64,000 nucleotides of DNA from Listeria booriae (lineage in GTDB: Bacteria; Bacillota; Bacilli; Lactobacillales; Listeriaceae): the NCBI RefSeq assembly GCF_000766865.1, contig NZ_JNFA01000023.1, positions 248,001 to 312,000 of the forward strand, given 5' to 3'. Below, one piece after another: positions 8,441 to 18,356 of the stretch (the first letter of the stretch is position 1; each line of letters starts with the position of its first letter). The notes beneath the pieces are model-generated. The model did no database searches and had not been told where the DNA came from. It saw only the letters and a program-made list of their open reading frames with translations. The position numbers and the translations under genes are program-made.

Positions 8441-8472
8441 TATAATGAAGTTGTTATTGTCTAAGATAACAA
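8441..8472 (+). promoter_or_regulatory. -10 element and palindromic operator candidate before the MFS gene
   Basis: TATAAT lies at 8441-8446, with no strong -35. Just downstream TTGTTAT (8451-8457) and ATAACAA (8466-8472) are perfect 7-base inverted arms separated by eight bases. This is the expected position of a repressor site between -10 and ribosome site (AAAGGAGA at 8471-8478). The binding protein is not known. Confidence 0.5.
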
Positions 8473-8487
8473 AAGGAGATGGAACGC

Positions 8488-9714
8488 ATGCCGATTTGGA
8501 AACGAAATTTAATTGTTTGTTGGTTTGGAACATTTGTGACCAGCATCGGGATGAGTCAGATTGCTCCGGTTTTACCGCTTTACATAAAGCATTTAGGAAT
8601 TGAGAACGCGGGACAGATTGCGCAACTTTCTGGATTAACATTTGGAATTACGTTTATTATGTCCGCGATTTTCTCACCGATTTGGGGGCAGGCAGCCGAT
8701 CGTTTTGGTAGAAAGCCGATGTTGCTCCGCGCTAGTTTTGGTATGGCGATTATTATTGGTTGTATGGGGTTTACGCACAATGTGTATGAATTGATTGCAT
8801 TGCGTACTTTGCAAGGCGTTGTGACGGGGTTTGCGACCGCTTGTACGGCGCTTATTGCCACACAAGCAGATAAATCTCACGCAGGTTGGGCGCTTGGAAC
8901 GCTATCTACTGGTGGGATTACAGGTTCGCTACTCGGACCATTGGTTGGCGGTTTTATTGCCGAACATTTTGGTTTGCAAAATATCTTTTTCATTACCGGT
9001 GGATTGTTGTTCGTGGCTTTTATTTTGACAGCTTTGTTTGTAAAAGAGGACTTCAAACGCGCAGATACAAAAGTGATGAAAACAAAAGAAGTTTGGCAAG
9101 CGCTGCCGAATAAAAGTTTTATCATCACGATGTTTATCACATTCTTCATGATTACGTTGGCGCTTTATTCTGTGGAACCGATTATTACCGTCTATATTCA
9201 ACAACTTTCATCGGGAACGTCGCACATCGCCTTGCTTTCAGGGTTGGCGTTTTCCGCATCAGGACTTGCCAGTATCATTGCAGCACCGCGTCTTGGCAAA
9301 CTTTCCGACAAAATCGGGGCACAGCGCGTTATCTTTGTCGCCCTCATCGTCGCAGGGATCGTCTTTATTCCGCAAGCTTTCGTCAAGAGCCCGTGGGAAC
9401 TTATCGCCTTGCGCTTCGTACTTGGACTCGCCGTCGCTGGACTCAATCCTTCCGTCAACATCCTCATCAAAAAACTAACGCCATCTGAATATACCGGTCG
9501 TGTTTTCGGAATTACCAACTCGGCAAGTTATTTAGGCGTGTTTACAGGTTCTATTTTAGGCGGACAAATCGCGTCGTCTCTAGGTATCTCCTATGTTTTC
9601 TTCATCACGAGTGCCCTGCTTTTAGCAAACGCAATATGGGTTTATTTTAAAGTATACAAAAAATTAAATGCGCGAGAAGTTCGCATAAACCAGACATTAA
9701 AGGAGCAAAAATAA
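8488..9714 (+). CDS. major facilitator superfamily drug efflux transporter
   Basis: A 408-residue, 12-helix exporter with MFS motif A in loop 2-3 ([11 protein letters not shown]) and a weaker copy in loop 8-9 (G-K-L-S-D-K-I-G). The motif-C region in helix 5 ([10 protein letters not shown]) is diagnostic of drug:H+ antiporters. ATG 8488 is chosen because AAAGGAG lies at the right distance; the upstream in-frame ATG at 8479 overlaps the ribosome site. It is coupled (TAATG overlap) to an isochorismatase-like hydrolase, an arrangement recalling B. subtilis ywoD-ywoC. The substrate is unknown. Control may be through the palindrome at 8451-8472. Confidence 0.88.
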   Translation: MPIWKRNLIVCWFGTFVTSIGMSQIAPVLPLYIKHLGIENAGQIAQLSGLTFGITFIMSAIFSPIWGQAADRFGRKPMLLRASFGMAIIIGCMGFTHNVYELIALRTLQGVVTGFATACTALIATQADKSHAGWALGTLSTGGITGSLLGPLVGGFIAEHFGLQNIFFITGGLLFVAFILTALFVKEDFKRADTKVMKTKEVWQALPNKSFIITMFITFFMITLALYSVEPIITVYIQQLSSGTSHIALLSGLAFSASGLASIIAAPRLGKLSDKIGAQRVIFVALIVAGIVFIPQAFVKSPWELIALRFVLGLAVAGLNPSVNILIKKLTPSEYTGRVFGITNSASYLGVFTGSILGGQIASSLGISYVFFITSALLLANAIWVYFKVYKKLNAREVRINQTLKEQK

Positions 9715-10277
9715 TGAATATACAAGTGGAAAAAACAGCATTAGTCTTAATTGATTTACAAAATGGGATTCTAGGCCATCACTGCGCCCCGTATACAGCG
9801 AAAGAAATTGTCGAACGAGCAAAAACATTAATCGAAGCATTCACTGCAAAAGGCGGCTTTGTGGTACTTGTTCGTGTTTCATCACTCGATGGTAAAGATA
9901 TGTTACAGCCAATTACAGATGCACCTGCTGTACAAGCGACAGGATACCCAGAAGGCTGGGACCAAATCGTACCTGAGTTAGCAGAATTACCAGGAACGTA
10001 TACGCTCACAAAACGCCAATGGGGTGCGTTTCATGGGACAGATTTAGATGTGCAATTGCGTCGCCGCGGTATAGATACGATTGTCCTTGGTGGCGTGTCC
10101 ACTGGCATCGGTGTTGACATGACAGCACGTGAGGCTTTCCAATTAGGGTACAATCAATTTTTCGCAGAAGATGTAATGGGTGCGGCTGATAAAGAGATGC
10201 ACGATTACGTTCGCGCGAATATTTTCCCACGCATCGGTCGTGTTCGTTCTAGCGCCGACATTATTTCTTACTTATAA
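9714..10277 (+). CDS. isochorismatase-family hydrolase lacking the cysteine nucleophile
   Basis: The 187-residue protein has the alpha/beta fold signatures: V-L-I-D-L-Q-N-G with the catalytic Asp near residue 14, the Lys in L-T-K-R-Q-W-G-A-F, and the cis-peptide motif [10 protein letters not shown]. At the position where amidase-type members have Cys, this protein has Gly, as in true isochorismatases (EntB/DhbB type). It could hydrolyse a vinyl ether rather than an amide; this is inference. Its ATG overlaps the MFS stop, and the AAAGGAG is inside the MFS gene. No siderophore or phenazine genes are in the window, so the substrate is open. Confidence 0.82.
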   Translation: MNIQVEKTALVLIDLQNGILGHHCAPYTAKEIVERAKTLIEAFTAKGGFVVLVRVSSLDGKDMLQPITDAPAVQATGYPEGWDQIVPELAELPGTYTLTKRQWGAFHGTDLDVQLRRRGIDTIVLGGVSTGIGVDMTAREAFQLGYNQFFAEDVMGAADKEMHDYVRANIFPRIGRVRSSADIISYL

Positions 10278-10322
10278 AAATAAGGCTACCAATTCCAAAA
10301 AATGAGGAGTTGGTAGCCTTAT
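10275..10322. terminator. bidirectional terminator between hydrolase and glycogen operon
   Basis: AAATAAGGCTACCAA and TTGGTAGCCTTATTT form a long stem with T-runs on both strands, ending two bases before the stop codon of the convergent amylase gene. Confidence 0.9.
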
Positions 10323-10323
10323 T

Positions 10324-12132
10324 TTATACGTAGAAAAAGTCGTGTGGTGCGATTGTGTTCCCTTGAATATTCAAGGCTTTCAAAATGTCCTGCCACCTGC
10401 CACTTTCTGGATAGCAAGTTGCCAAGTCTACTTTTTGCGCTTCGTCCGTTGGGTTTACGATAAACACATGCCAGCTATCACCCGCCACATACCGAATCAC
10501 GCCGAACAAATTATTTAATGAGAACGGATAGTAATCCCCTTTTCGCAAAGCTTCTGTCGTATTTCGCAACTGAATCGCTTCACGGAAAAAGCCACTGATT
10601 TCCTCATCTTCGCGTCCCCACGGATAGAACTTCCGGTTGTCCGGATCAGCCCCACCTGTAAGTCCTGCCTCGTCACCATAATAAATACACGGCACACCCG
10701 GCAAAACCATCAACATATAAATCGCCAATCGCAATTTCGCCTTATCTTCATGCAACATGGTCAAAATGCGCGCCGTATCATGCGTTCCGATATTATTTAA
10801 ATTCGCCGCCAACGCTTCTGCTGGGTAGTTTTCTTTAATCCCCATCGTTTTTAGCGTCGCCTGTTTGGTCGTTATTTGCCCGTTAAGCAAGTCAATAATA
10901 ACTTGGCGGAACGGGTAGTTCATCACACCTTGCAGCATGCCGCCCTCTAAATAATGGCGCCGCTGATCATAGGCAATTTTGTTCGTCGCATCTTCCCAAA
11001 CTTCTCCAATCAACACACGGTCTGGATATTTCATCAACGTCTGGCGAATACCCGCAATAAAAGCATCCGGCAGCTCATCAGCAACGTCTAAACGCCAGCC
11101 AGCAACACCTCGCTCGGTCCAATAATCAATCACGCTATCCTGTCCTGCGTAAATCATCTCCTGAAACGATTTGCTGTCTTTATTCACCACCGGCAAATTG
11201 CTCACGCCCCACCACGCATCATATTTATCCGGAAAATGTTGAAATGTAAACCAGTGATGATACGGCGAGTCGATACTTTGATACGCACCTAAAGAATCAA
11301 AATGACCGTACCGATTAAAGTACAAACTGTCCTCACCAACATGATTAAATACGCCGTCCAAAATAACACGCATGCCTAATTCTCCAGCTTTTTGAATCAG
11401 TTCCGTCAAAATCGACTCATCGCCAAACATCGGGTCAATTTTTTTGTAATCAGATGTATCGTATTTATGATTGCTCTTCGCTTCGAAAATGGGACTTAAA
11501 TAAAGACCAGAAATTCCGAGTTCTTGTAAATACGTCAATTTCTGCGTTATGCCGTCCAAATTGCCACCGTAGAACTCCCAGCGCACAATCTCGCCCTTGT
11601 CGTTCTTAATATAATAAGGCGTATCTTCCTTCCGCGCATAAATAAACGAATCCGGCTTCGGCTCTCGCACCACATCATCCGCATTATAAAACCGGTCCAC
11701 AAAAATATGATAAAAAACCGCGTCCCGATACCATTCTGGCGCCTGATCCGCATACTCAAAACACGTCAACTGATACGTACAAATATCATGATAGTTCTCC
11801 GTGAAAAACCCTTCCCCACCATGCAAATCCCGATTATTAAAATAATACGTCGTTCTCGTTTGCGTATCAAAATTTTGCTGAATCTTAAAATAATAAAAAT
11901 ACAAGCCCGTCTCTGCGTACGGTTGGAATCCCACTTCATAAACACCATTTTCCGTGTGCTTCATTTCAAAACTTTGCTCATCCATCCCGTCTTTATGGAT
12001 TTTCAGCTCTACTTTTGAAACGTAAGGAAGCGCGACATCGATTCTAAAATCTACCGTCGCGCCTTGCTTCACTGCACCGAAAGGTCGTTTATATCGCTCA
12101 TTCCATGAATCAAATACAACTACCTTCGCCAT
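10324..12132 (-). CDS. GH13 alpha-glycosidase of neopullulanase/maltogenic amylase type
   Basis: A cytosolic 602-residue enzyme that probably debranches or trims glycogen and maltodextrins. An N-terminal beta-sandwich of the CBM34 type (about 1-125) precedes the catalytic barrel. Visible GH13 regions are D-G-V-F-N-H, G-W-R-L-D-V-A-D-E-L (nucleophile Asp), L-I-G-E-V-W-E-D (acid/base Glu) and N-I-G-T-H-D-T-A-R (third Asp). There is no signal peptide. It is the last gene of glgBCDAP, 18 bases after glgP, matching the glgBCDAP-amy order known in lactobacilli. The ribosome site is GAGAGGAAG. Confidence 0.9.
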   Translation of the reverse strand: MAKVVVFDSWNERYKRPFGAVKQGATVDFRIDVALPYVSKVELKIHKDGMDEQSFEMKHTENGVYEVGFQPYAETGLYFYYFKIQQNFDTQTRTTYYFNNRDLHGGEGFFTENYHDICTYQLTCFEYADQAPEWYRDAVFYHIFVDRFYNADDVVREPKPDSFIYARKEDTPYYIKNDKGEIVRWEFYGGNLDGITQKLTYLQELGISGLYLSPIFEAKSNHKYDTSDYKKIDPMFGDESILTELIQKAGELGMRVILDGVFNHVGEDSLYFNRYGHFDSLGAYQSIDSPYHHWFTFQHFPDKYDAWWGVSNLPVVNKDSKSFQEMIYAGQDSVIDYWTERGVAGWRLDVADELPDAFIAGIRQTLMKYPDRVLIGEVWEDATNKIAYDQRRHYLEGGMLQGVMNYPFRQVIIDLLNGQITTKQATLKTMGIKENYPAEALAANLNNIGTHDTARILTMLHEDKAKLRLAIYMLMVLPGVPCIYYGDEAGLTGGADPDNRKFYPWGREDEEISGFFREAIQLRNTTEALRKGDYYPFSLNNLFGVIRYVAGDSWHVFIVNPTDEAQKVDLATCYPESGRWQDILKALNIQGNTIAPHDFFYV

Positions 12133-12150
12133 TTTCCAAACTTCCTCTCG

Positions 12151-14559
12151 TTACAGGTTTTTATTATGATGGACGTTCCAAATTTCATCCGCATAATGCA
12201 TAATCGTATAATCCGATGAGAATTCCCCAGCGTGCGCAATGTTTAGTAGCGACATCTGGTTCCATTTCTTACGATCCGTGTATAAACTATCGATTCGGGA
12301 CTGTGCCGCAACGTATGCGTCATAATCTTTCAACACGAAATATTCATCGTTATACTTCAACAACGAATCAAAAATTTCCTGTCCTTCCGCCTCAATATTT
12401 GGTATCGTACCATCTACTAATGCATCAAGACAACGTTTCAAACGTGGGTTATGATCATAAATCTCATGCGAATGATACGAATGCGAATCATAAAAATGAT
12501 ACAATTCCGCTTCTTGCATACCGAATAATAACATGTTCTCATCGCCGACTTTATCGCGAATTTCAACATTAGCCCCGTCGAGTGTCGCAAGCGTAATCGC
12601 GCCGTTTAACATTAACTTCATATTACTCGTTCCTGACGCTTCCTTCGTTACGAGCGAAATCTGCTCACTAATATCTGCGGCTGGAATTATTTTTTCAGCT
12701 AGTGTCACGCCGTAATTTTCGACGAAGACTACTTTGATTTTATTATCAATCGACGTATCATTATTAATTAAGTCTGCCACTGCATTGATAAGCTTGATAA
12801 TTTCTTTGGCGTACGAATAACTAGGCGCTGCTTTTGCTCCAAAAATGAACACGCGCGGTACCATTTCTTGCTCTGGCGTTTGGCCTTCTTTTAGTTTCAA
12901 ATATAGCGATAAAATATGCAGGACATTTAATAATTGCCGTTTATACGCGTGAAGTCGTTTAATTTGAACGTCAAACACAGCATGCGGATCAATCTCAATC
13001 CCCATCGTTTCCTTCACATACTCCGCTAGACGCGCCTTATTATCCAGCTTCACCTGCTCCAACTTGTCCAGCAAAACCGTATCCTCTTTAAAAGCCTTCA
13101 ATAAGTAAAGCTCATTCGGCTTCTTCTTCCATTCCGTACCAATATAATCACTAATTAAATCACTCAAACCCTCATTGCTTAGCAACAACCAACGACGGTG
13201 CGTAATTCCGTTTGTTTTATTATTAAATCGCGCTGGAAATGCCAAATAAAAATCATGCAACGCTTTTTCCTTCAAAATTTCTGTATGCAATTTGGCAACA
13301 CCGTTAATGCTATGGCTGCCGATAATCGCCAAATGCGCCATGTGAATGACGCCATCTTGAATAATCGATGTACGCCAAGTAAATTGCTCGCCATAAAGTG
13401 GGGTCATGCTTTCAATATGCCGACGATTGATTTCGCAAATAATTTGGTAAATCCGTGGAACTAGCTCCGAAACCATGTGTTCTGGCCATTTTTCCAAAGC
13501 TTCTGCCATAATCGTATGGTTCGTATAAGAACACGTCTTCATCGTAATCGCCCAAGCTGCATCCCACGTCAAACCTTCTTCATCTAGCAAAAGTCGCATC
13601 AATTCAGGAATACACATCGTTGGGTGCGTATCATTAATATGAATCGAAATCTTCTCCGCCAAATGCTCCATCGGCACACCGAGCTTCCGGTAATAACGCA
13701 AAATACTCTGCACACCCGCCGACACGAAAAAGTACTCCTGCTTCAAACGCAACATCCGACCATCATAACTCGAATCATCTGGATAAAGCGTATCAGAAAT
13801 GCTATGAATCGATTTCCGCATTCCTTCCGAAGAGTAATCCATCTCCGCACTCGCTGGAATTTCCGCTGACCAAAGTCGTAAATTATTCACCGTATCATTC
13901 GCATACCCCGTCATCGCAGTATCATAAGGCACTGCCAAAACATCTTGTGTATGCGTATACGTAGGAACAATGCGACCCTCCTCATTTTCTTCTAAGTGCA
14001 CTTGCCCATAAAAACGAACTGTTTCTGCCTTATTTTCACGTCTTGTTTCCCAAACATTTTCATGGCGCAACCAGTTATCCGGCAACTCAACTTGATACCC
14101 ATTGACAAACTTTTGCTTAAACAAACCGTGGCGATAGCGAATCCCGTTTCCGTTTCCTGGCACATCACATGTTGCCATTGAATCCATAAAACAAGCCGCC
14201 AGACGTCCAAGTCCGCCATTTCCAAGCCCTTGATCGGCTTCCACTTCTTCTAAATGCGTGAAATCCACACCTAAATCGGCCAAGCCTTCACGCACCGTAT
14301 CCAAAATTCCTAGATTCAACAAATTACTTTTTAATAATTTTCCTGGAAGAAACTCGATGGAAAAATAGTAAACTTGCTTCGCTTGATCTTGCTGGTATTC
14401 TTTCTTTGTCTGCATCCAGTTCTGAGCGGTGTATTCTTTCACCACACTACCCAACGTGATGTATTGCTCCAGTGGCGTTAAATCGTGCACTTCGGTAGCA
14501 TAAAGGCTCGTCAGTGCGCGATTGTACTCTTTTTTAAACTGCTCCTTACTAATTTCCAA
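12151..14559 (-). CDS. glgP: glycogen phosphorylase
   Basis: An 802-residue PLP enzyme releasing glucose-1-phosphate from glycogen ends. Visible signatures are F-S-I-E-F-L-P-G (substrate loop), G-N-G-G-L-G-R-L-A-A-C-F and the PLP-lysine motif E-A-S-G-T-S-N-M-K. The length is typical for bacterial GlgP (about 800). TTG at 14559 is chosen: GAGGAGG lies seven bases upstream, and the protein begins M-E-I-S-K-E-Q. The in-frame codon at 14589 would lie before that ribosome site. It lies 55 bases after glgA. Having synthesis and breakdown genes in one operon fits dynamic storage. Confidence 0.96.
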   Translation of the reverse strand: MEISKEQFKKEYNRALTSLYATEVHDLTPLEQYITLGSVVKEYTAQNWMQTKKEYQQDQAKQVYYFSIEFLPGKLLKSNLLNLGILDTVREGLADLGVDFTHLEEVEADQGLGNGGLGRLAACFMDSMATCDVPGNGNGIRYRHGLFKQKFVNGYQVELPDNWLRHENVWETRRENKAETVRFYGQVHLEENEEGRIVPTYTHTQDVLAVPYDTAMTGYANDTVNNLRLWSAEIPASAEMDYSSEGMRKSIHSISDTLYPDDSSYDGRMLRLKQEYFFVSAGVQSILRYYRKLGVPMEHLAEKISIHINDTHPTMCIPELMRLLLDEEGLTWDAAWAITMKTCSYTNHTIMAEALEKWPEHMVSELVPRIYQIICEINRRHIESMTPLYGEQFTWRTSIIQDGVIHMAHLAIIGSHSINGVAKLHTEILKEKALHDFYLAFPARFNNKTNGITHRRWLLLSNEGLSDLISDYIGTEWKKKPNELYLLKAFKEDTVLLDKLEQVKLDNKARLAEYVKETMGIEIDPHAVFDVQIKRLHAYKRQLLNVLHILSLYLKLKEGQTPEQEMVPRVFIFGAKAAPSYSYAKEIIKLINAVADLINNDTSIDNKIKVVFVENYGVTLAEKIIPAADISEQISLVTKEASGTSNMKLMLNGAITLATLDGANVEIRDKVGDENMLLFGMQEAELYHFYDSHSYHSHEIYDHNPRLKRCLDALVDGTIPNIEAEGQEIFDSLLKYNDEYFVLKDYDAYVAAQSRIDSLYTDRKKWNQMSLLNIAHAGEFSSDYTIMHYADEIWNVHHNKNL

Positions 14560-14614
14560 TCTGATTCCTCCTCGAACTAAGGTTGGCAAAATTTTTGTCT
14601 GCTATTTTTAAAAA

Positions 14615-16042
14615 CTAGTATTCCTCGTAAATACCCTTGTATTTTTCCGCCGAAACTTTCCAGCTGAAATCTTTGGCCATGGCTTGCGTCACTAATTGCT
14701 CCCACGCATCCGGATTTTCCGAATAAACAGTGATAGCCATCTCTAGTACTTTTCCAAAAACAGCGGCATCATACTGGTTAAAACTAAAACCAGTTCCCTC
14801 ACCCGTATATTGATTGTACGGCGTCACAGTATCTTTCAAACCGCCCGTCTCATGCACGACAGGAAGCGTCCCGTAACGCATCGCAATCAACTGCGAAATC
14901 CCGCATGGCTCAAACCAAGAAGGCATTAACAACATGTCCGCCGCCGCATACAACTGCTGCGCAAAACCGATATCAAACGTCATATTCGCCGACATTTTCT
15001 CCGGATAGACGTATTCGAAAAATGGAAACGCCTCTTCAAATTCGCGCTCACCCAAACCAAGAATCGCAATTTGCACATCCTTTTGCAGTAAAGCGTCCAA
15101 ATTATCGACAAGCAAATGGCAGCCCTTCTGATGCGTCAGGCGAGAAACCATAATAATGAGCGGAACATCCGGGCGAACCGGCAAGCCTAGTTTTTCCTGC
15201 ATCGCCGCCTTGTTCGCCGCTTTCCCAGCCAAATCCGTCGCACTAAAATGATTCGGAATCAGCGGGTCACTCTCAGGATCATTCAAATCCTGATCAATCC
15301 CATTCAAAATCCCCGTCAATTTCCAAGCATTCGCACGAAGCAAGCCGTCAAGCCGTTCCCCATACATCGGCGTCTGAATCTCCTCCGCATAACTCGGACT
15401 CACCGTCGTAATCCGGTCCGCATACTGAATCGCGCCCTTCATAAAGTTCACATCATCATAGTACTTAATCCCGTCCTCATGCCACGTCTGCATCCCAATT
15501 CCAAGCAATTCCTCCAACACGCGCGGCGAATAAATCCCTTGGAACTGCAAATTATGAATCGTAAGCACCGTCTTAATCCCACGATACGCCTCAATCCAGT
15601 GATACTTATCCGCCAGAAGTAGCGGAATAATCCCCGTATGCCAGTCATTCACATGCAACCAGTCCGGAATAAAATCAATTTTCTCCATCATTTCACAAAC
15701 CGCCATCGAGAAAAACGCATAACGCTCCGCATCATCATAATCCCCGTACACATTCGGCCGGTCAAAATAATACAAGTTATCGATGAAATAAAACGTCACA
15801 CCGTCACGCACCAACGTCTTCACACCACAAAACTGCTTGCGCCATCCAACGTCCACCGTAAACTGCGTCACATCCTCCATCTCATCCTTAAATTCCTCCG
15901 CCATCTTCGTATGAAACGGCAACACTACGCGAATATCCACGCCTTGCTTCACCAATTCTTTTGGCAACGCGTACGCCACATCCGCCAAACCACCGACCTT
16001 CACAAAAGGAAAAACTTCCGCTGCTGCAAATAAAACCTTCAT
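14615..16042 (-). CDS. glgA: glycogen synthase (ADP-glucose dependent, GT5)
   Basis: A 475-residue GT-B enzyme that extends alpha-1,4-glucan from ADP-glucose. It has the N-terminal K-V-G-G-L-A-D-V motif (ADP-glucose Lys), H-N-L-Q-F-Q-G, V-S-R-L-T-H-Q-K-G and the C-terminal S-W-F-E-P-C-G-I-S-Q-L motif with the catalytic Glu. ATG 16042 has GGAGG seven bases upstream and overlaps the glgD stop (TAATG). Two in-frame codons upstream are inside glgD and not needed. The length equals the usual 475-480. Confidence 0.97.
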   Translation of the reverse strand: MKVLFAAAEVFPFVKVGGLADVAYALPKELVKQGVDIRVVLPFHTKMAEEFKDEMEDVTQFTVDVGWRKQFCGVKTLVRDGVTFYFIDNLYYFDRPNVYGDYDDAERYAFFSMAVCEMMEKIDFIPDWLHVNDWHTGIIPLLLADKYHWIEAYRGIKTVLTIHNLQFQGIYSPRVLEELLGIGMQTWHEDGIKYYDDVNFMKGAIQYADRITTVSPSYAEEIQTPMYGERLDGLLRANAWKLTGILNGIDQDLNDPESDPLIPNHFSATDLAGKAANKAAMQEKLGLPVRPDVPLIIMVSRLTHQKGCHLLVDNLDALLQKDVQIAILGLGEREFEEAFPFFEYVYPEKMSANMTFDIGFAQQLYAAADMLLMPSWFEPCGISQLIAMRYGTLPVVHETGGLKDTVTPYNQYTGEGTGFSFNQYDAAVFGKVLEMAITVYSENPDAWEQLVTQAMAKDFSWKVSAEKYKGIYEEY

Positions 16043-17190
16043 TATTGTACCTCCGCCCCTCTGTTGCAATCGATATGCTCATCTTTCTTCACCACAATTG
16101 GCGCATCCTTCGTACCAATCAATGTCACCCCAGGATCAATCACACTCTTCTTATCCGCAATCACATATTCCAAATGCGCCCCAGCCCCGACTTTAGCACC
16201 TTGCATAATCATCGAATGACGCACCATCGCGCCTTCTTCCAACAGCACATTCCGGAAAATCAACGAATGCTCCGCCGAACCGCGCAATAAGCAACCATTC
16301 GCCACAAGGCAATCGACAATATCCGATTCCTCCGCATAAAACGTCGGCACTTCATTTTTGGCCTTCGTATGGATCTTCTGATTCTCTTGGAAAAGCGCCG
16401 CCAAATTACGATCGTGCAACATATCAAAATTGCCATCAAAATACGATTTCGTCGAATAAATTTGACGCATATAACCGGTGTACTCAAAACCGCTCGCATT
16501 CGTATGCGCAACAGCCTGCTCCATCACGGCATCCAATGAAAAATCGCGTCCCGTTTCCCGATAATTCGCAATCAGTTTCAATAATAACTCCTGCTTCAAT
16601 AAGTATATTTCCAAACTAAGCGCACTATCTTCCGCAACGACTTCCCCTTTTGGCACAGCCGTGCTTTCCGTAATATGACCCGTCGCATCCAATGTCAAAA
16701 CGTCCAGCTGCTCATGATCTTCCGCACCAATCGCACTCGCCAGTCGTTTATAAACCACCGTCACATCCGCGTCCTGCTGTTTATGGTGCTGCAAAATCGC
16801 CTTCACATCAATATTGCAAACCATTTTGCTTCCCATAATCACCACATACTCCGTCGCCGATTTCGTCAAGAAGTTCAAACTATTATCATAATTCTCCTGC
16901 GAAAAATCATCCGAATTCCGCTCATCAAACACGAATAAACCACCATACATCGTATTCAAATCCCATTCTTTCCCACTCCGAATATGGTCAAACAACGACC
17001 GATTATTCTCATTCAAAAACATCGCAATCGTATTAATACCAGCATTCGTCATATTAGAAAGCGGAAAATCAACCAACCGATACCGACACGCAAACGGCAT
17101 TGCCGCAAGAGGCCGATTTTTCGTCAAAGGTTGCAAGCCCGTTTTGTTTTCCGATAGATTTAAGATTCCACATATTTTATTAGTCTTCAT
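16042..17190 (-). CDS. glgD: GlgD, ADP-glucose pyrophosphorylase regulatory subunit
   Basis: The 382-residue protein is a GlgC paralogue. It begins I-C-G-I-L-N-L-S in place of the catalytic nucleotide loop G-G-x-G-S-R-L that GlgC has, so it is expected to be catalytically weak and to modulate GlgC as in other Firmicutes. Nucleotidyltransferase-like residues are about 1-245 and a left-handed beta-helix end about 280-380. ATG 17190 has GGGGTG eight bases upstream. The gene overlaps glgC by 11 bases and glgA by one. Confidence 0.95.
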   Translation of the reverse strand: MKTNKICGILNLSENKTGLQPLTKNRPLAAMPFACRYRLVDFPLSNMTNAGINTIAMFLNENNRSLFDHIRSGKEWDLNTMYGGLFVFDERNSDDFSQENYDNSLNFLTKSATEYVVIMGSKMVCNIDVKAILQHHKQQDADVTVVYKRLASAIGAEDHEQLDVLTLDATGHITESTAVPKGEVVAEDSALSLEIYLLKQELLLKLIANYRETGRDFSLDAVMEQAVAHTNASGFEYTGYMRQIYSTKSYFDGNFDMLHDRNLAALFQENQKIHTKAKNEVPTFYAEESDIVDCLVANGCLLRGSAEHSLIFRNVLLEEGAMVRHSMIMQGAKVGAGAHLEYVIADKKSVIDPGVTLIGTKDAPIVVKKDEHIDCNRGAEVQ

Positions 17191-18322
17191 CTTCAGACAC
17201 CCCAATCATCGCATAGTGACCAACAACTTCAATGTCATCCTCACCAATAATTTCGACATTATCCGCAATCTGTGCGTTTTCGCCAACAATAACGCGTTTT
17301 AGCACCACATTCTTCCCAATGACCGCATTTGGCATGATGACGCTATCTTCAATCACGCTATTCTCCCCAACATTGACATTTTGCGATAAAATCGAATGTT
17401 TCACACGCCCGTTAATATAGCAACCATCGACAATCAGCGCATTTTTCACATCTGCCTGTTTCGTAATATGTTGCGGCGGCGCAATCGGATTTTTCGAATA
17501 AATACGCCATTCGCGATCACGAATATTCAACTCATGACACGGATTAATAAACTCCATATTGGCTTCCCAAAGGCTCGAAATCGTTCCAACATCTTTCCAA
17601 TAACCCGAAAAACGATACGCAAACAAATTCTCACCATTGTTCAAATACGCCGGCACAATATTTTTACCAAAGTCGCTCATATCAATGTCTTTCGTCTGCG
17701 CCTCTTTCAAATATTGCTTCAACAAACTCCATTTAAAAATATAAATTCCCATCGACGCCAAATTACTCTTCGGCGCAGCAGGCTTCTCTTCAAATTCAAT
17801 AATGCGATCCGTGCTGTCCACATTCATGATGCCAAACCGTGAAGCTTCCTCGATTGGCACCTCAATAACAGCAACCGTCAGCGCCGCATTTTTTTCCTTA
17901 TGGTAATCCAACATTTTTTCATAATCCATTTTGTAAATATGATCGCCCGACAAAATCAAGACATACTCTGGATTATGGCTATCAATAAAGCTCACATTTT
18001 GGTGAATCGCGTGCGCTGTTCCTTTAAACCACTTCTCACCTTCCAAACTAAGATGCGGTTGCAAAATCGTCACACCACCACTTTTATAATCTAAATCAAA
18101 ATACGAGCCATCCCCGATATGGTCGTTTAATTCAAGCGGCTGATACTGCGTCACAACGCCAACTGTATCAATACCCGAATTCGAGCAATTACTTAACGAG
18201 AAATCGATAATCCGATATTTCCCGCCAAATGAAACGGCCGGTTTAGCCATTGCTTTTGTTAAATCTCCAAGCCTTGAACCTTGTCCACCTGCTAAAATCA
18301 TTGCAATCATGTCATTTTTCAT
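17180..18322 (-). CDS. glgC: glucose-1-phosphate adenylyltransferase
   Basis: A 380-residue enzyme making ADP-glucose from ATP and glucose-1-phosphate, the committed step of glycogen synthesis. The N-terminal [12 protein letters not shown] loop binds ATP, and [10 protein letters not shown] holds the catalytic Asp. E-F-E-E-K-P and S-M-G-I-Y-I-F are family motifs, and a beta-helix C-terminal domain (about 290-380) follows. It lies 34 bases after glgB, and its end overlaps the glgD start. The GlgC/GlgD pair predicts a heterotetramer. Confidence 0.97.
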   Translation of the reverse strand: MKNDMIAMILAGGQGSRLGDLTKAMAKPAVSFGGKYRIIDFSLSNCSNSGIDTVGVVTQYQPLELNDHIGDGSYFDLDYKSGGVTILQPHLSLEGEKWFKGTAHAIHQNVSFIDSHNPEYVLILSGDHIYKMDYEKMLDYHKEKNAALTVAVIEVPIEEASRFGIMNVDSTDRIIEFEEKPAAPKSNLASMGIYIFKWSLLKQYLKEAQTKDIDMSDFGKNIVPAYLNNGENLFAYRFSGYWKDVGTISSLWEANMEFINPCHELNIRDREWRIYSKNPIAPPQHITKQADVKNALIVDGCYINGRVKHSILSQNVNVGENSVIEDSVIMPNAVIGKNVVLKRVIVGENAQIADNVEIIGEDDIEVVGHYAMIGVSEDED

Positions 18323-18356
18323 AATCCATTGGGTTCGCCATTACAACGAAACCCTC

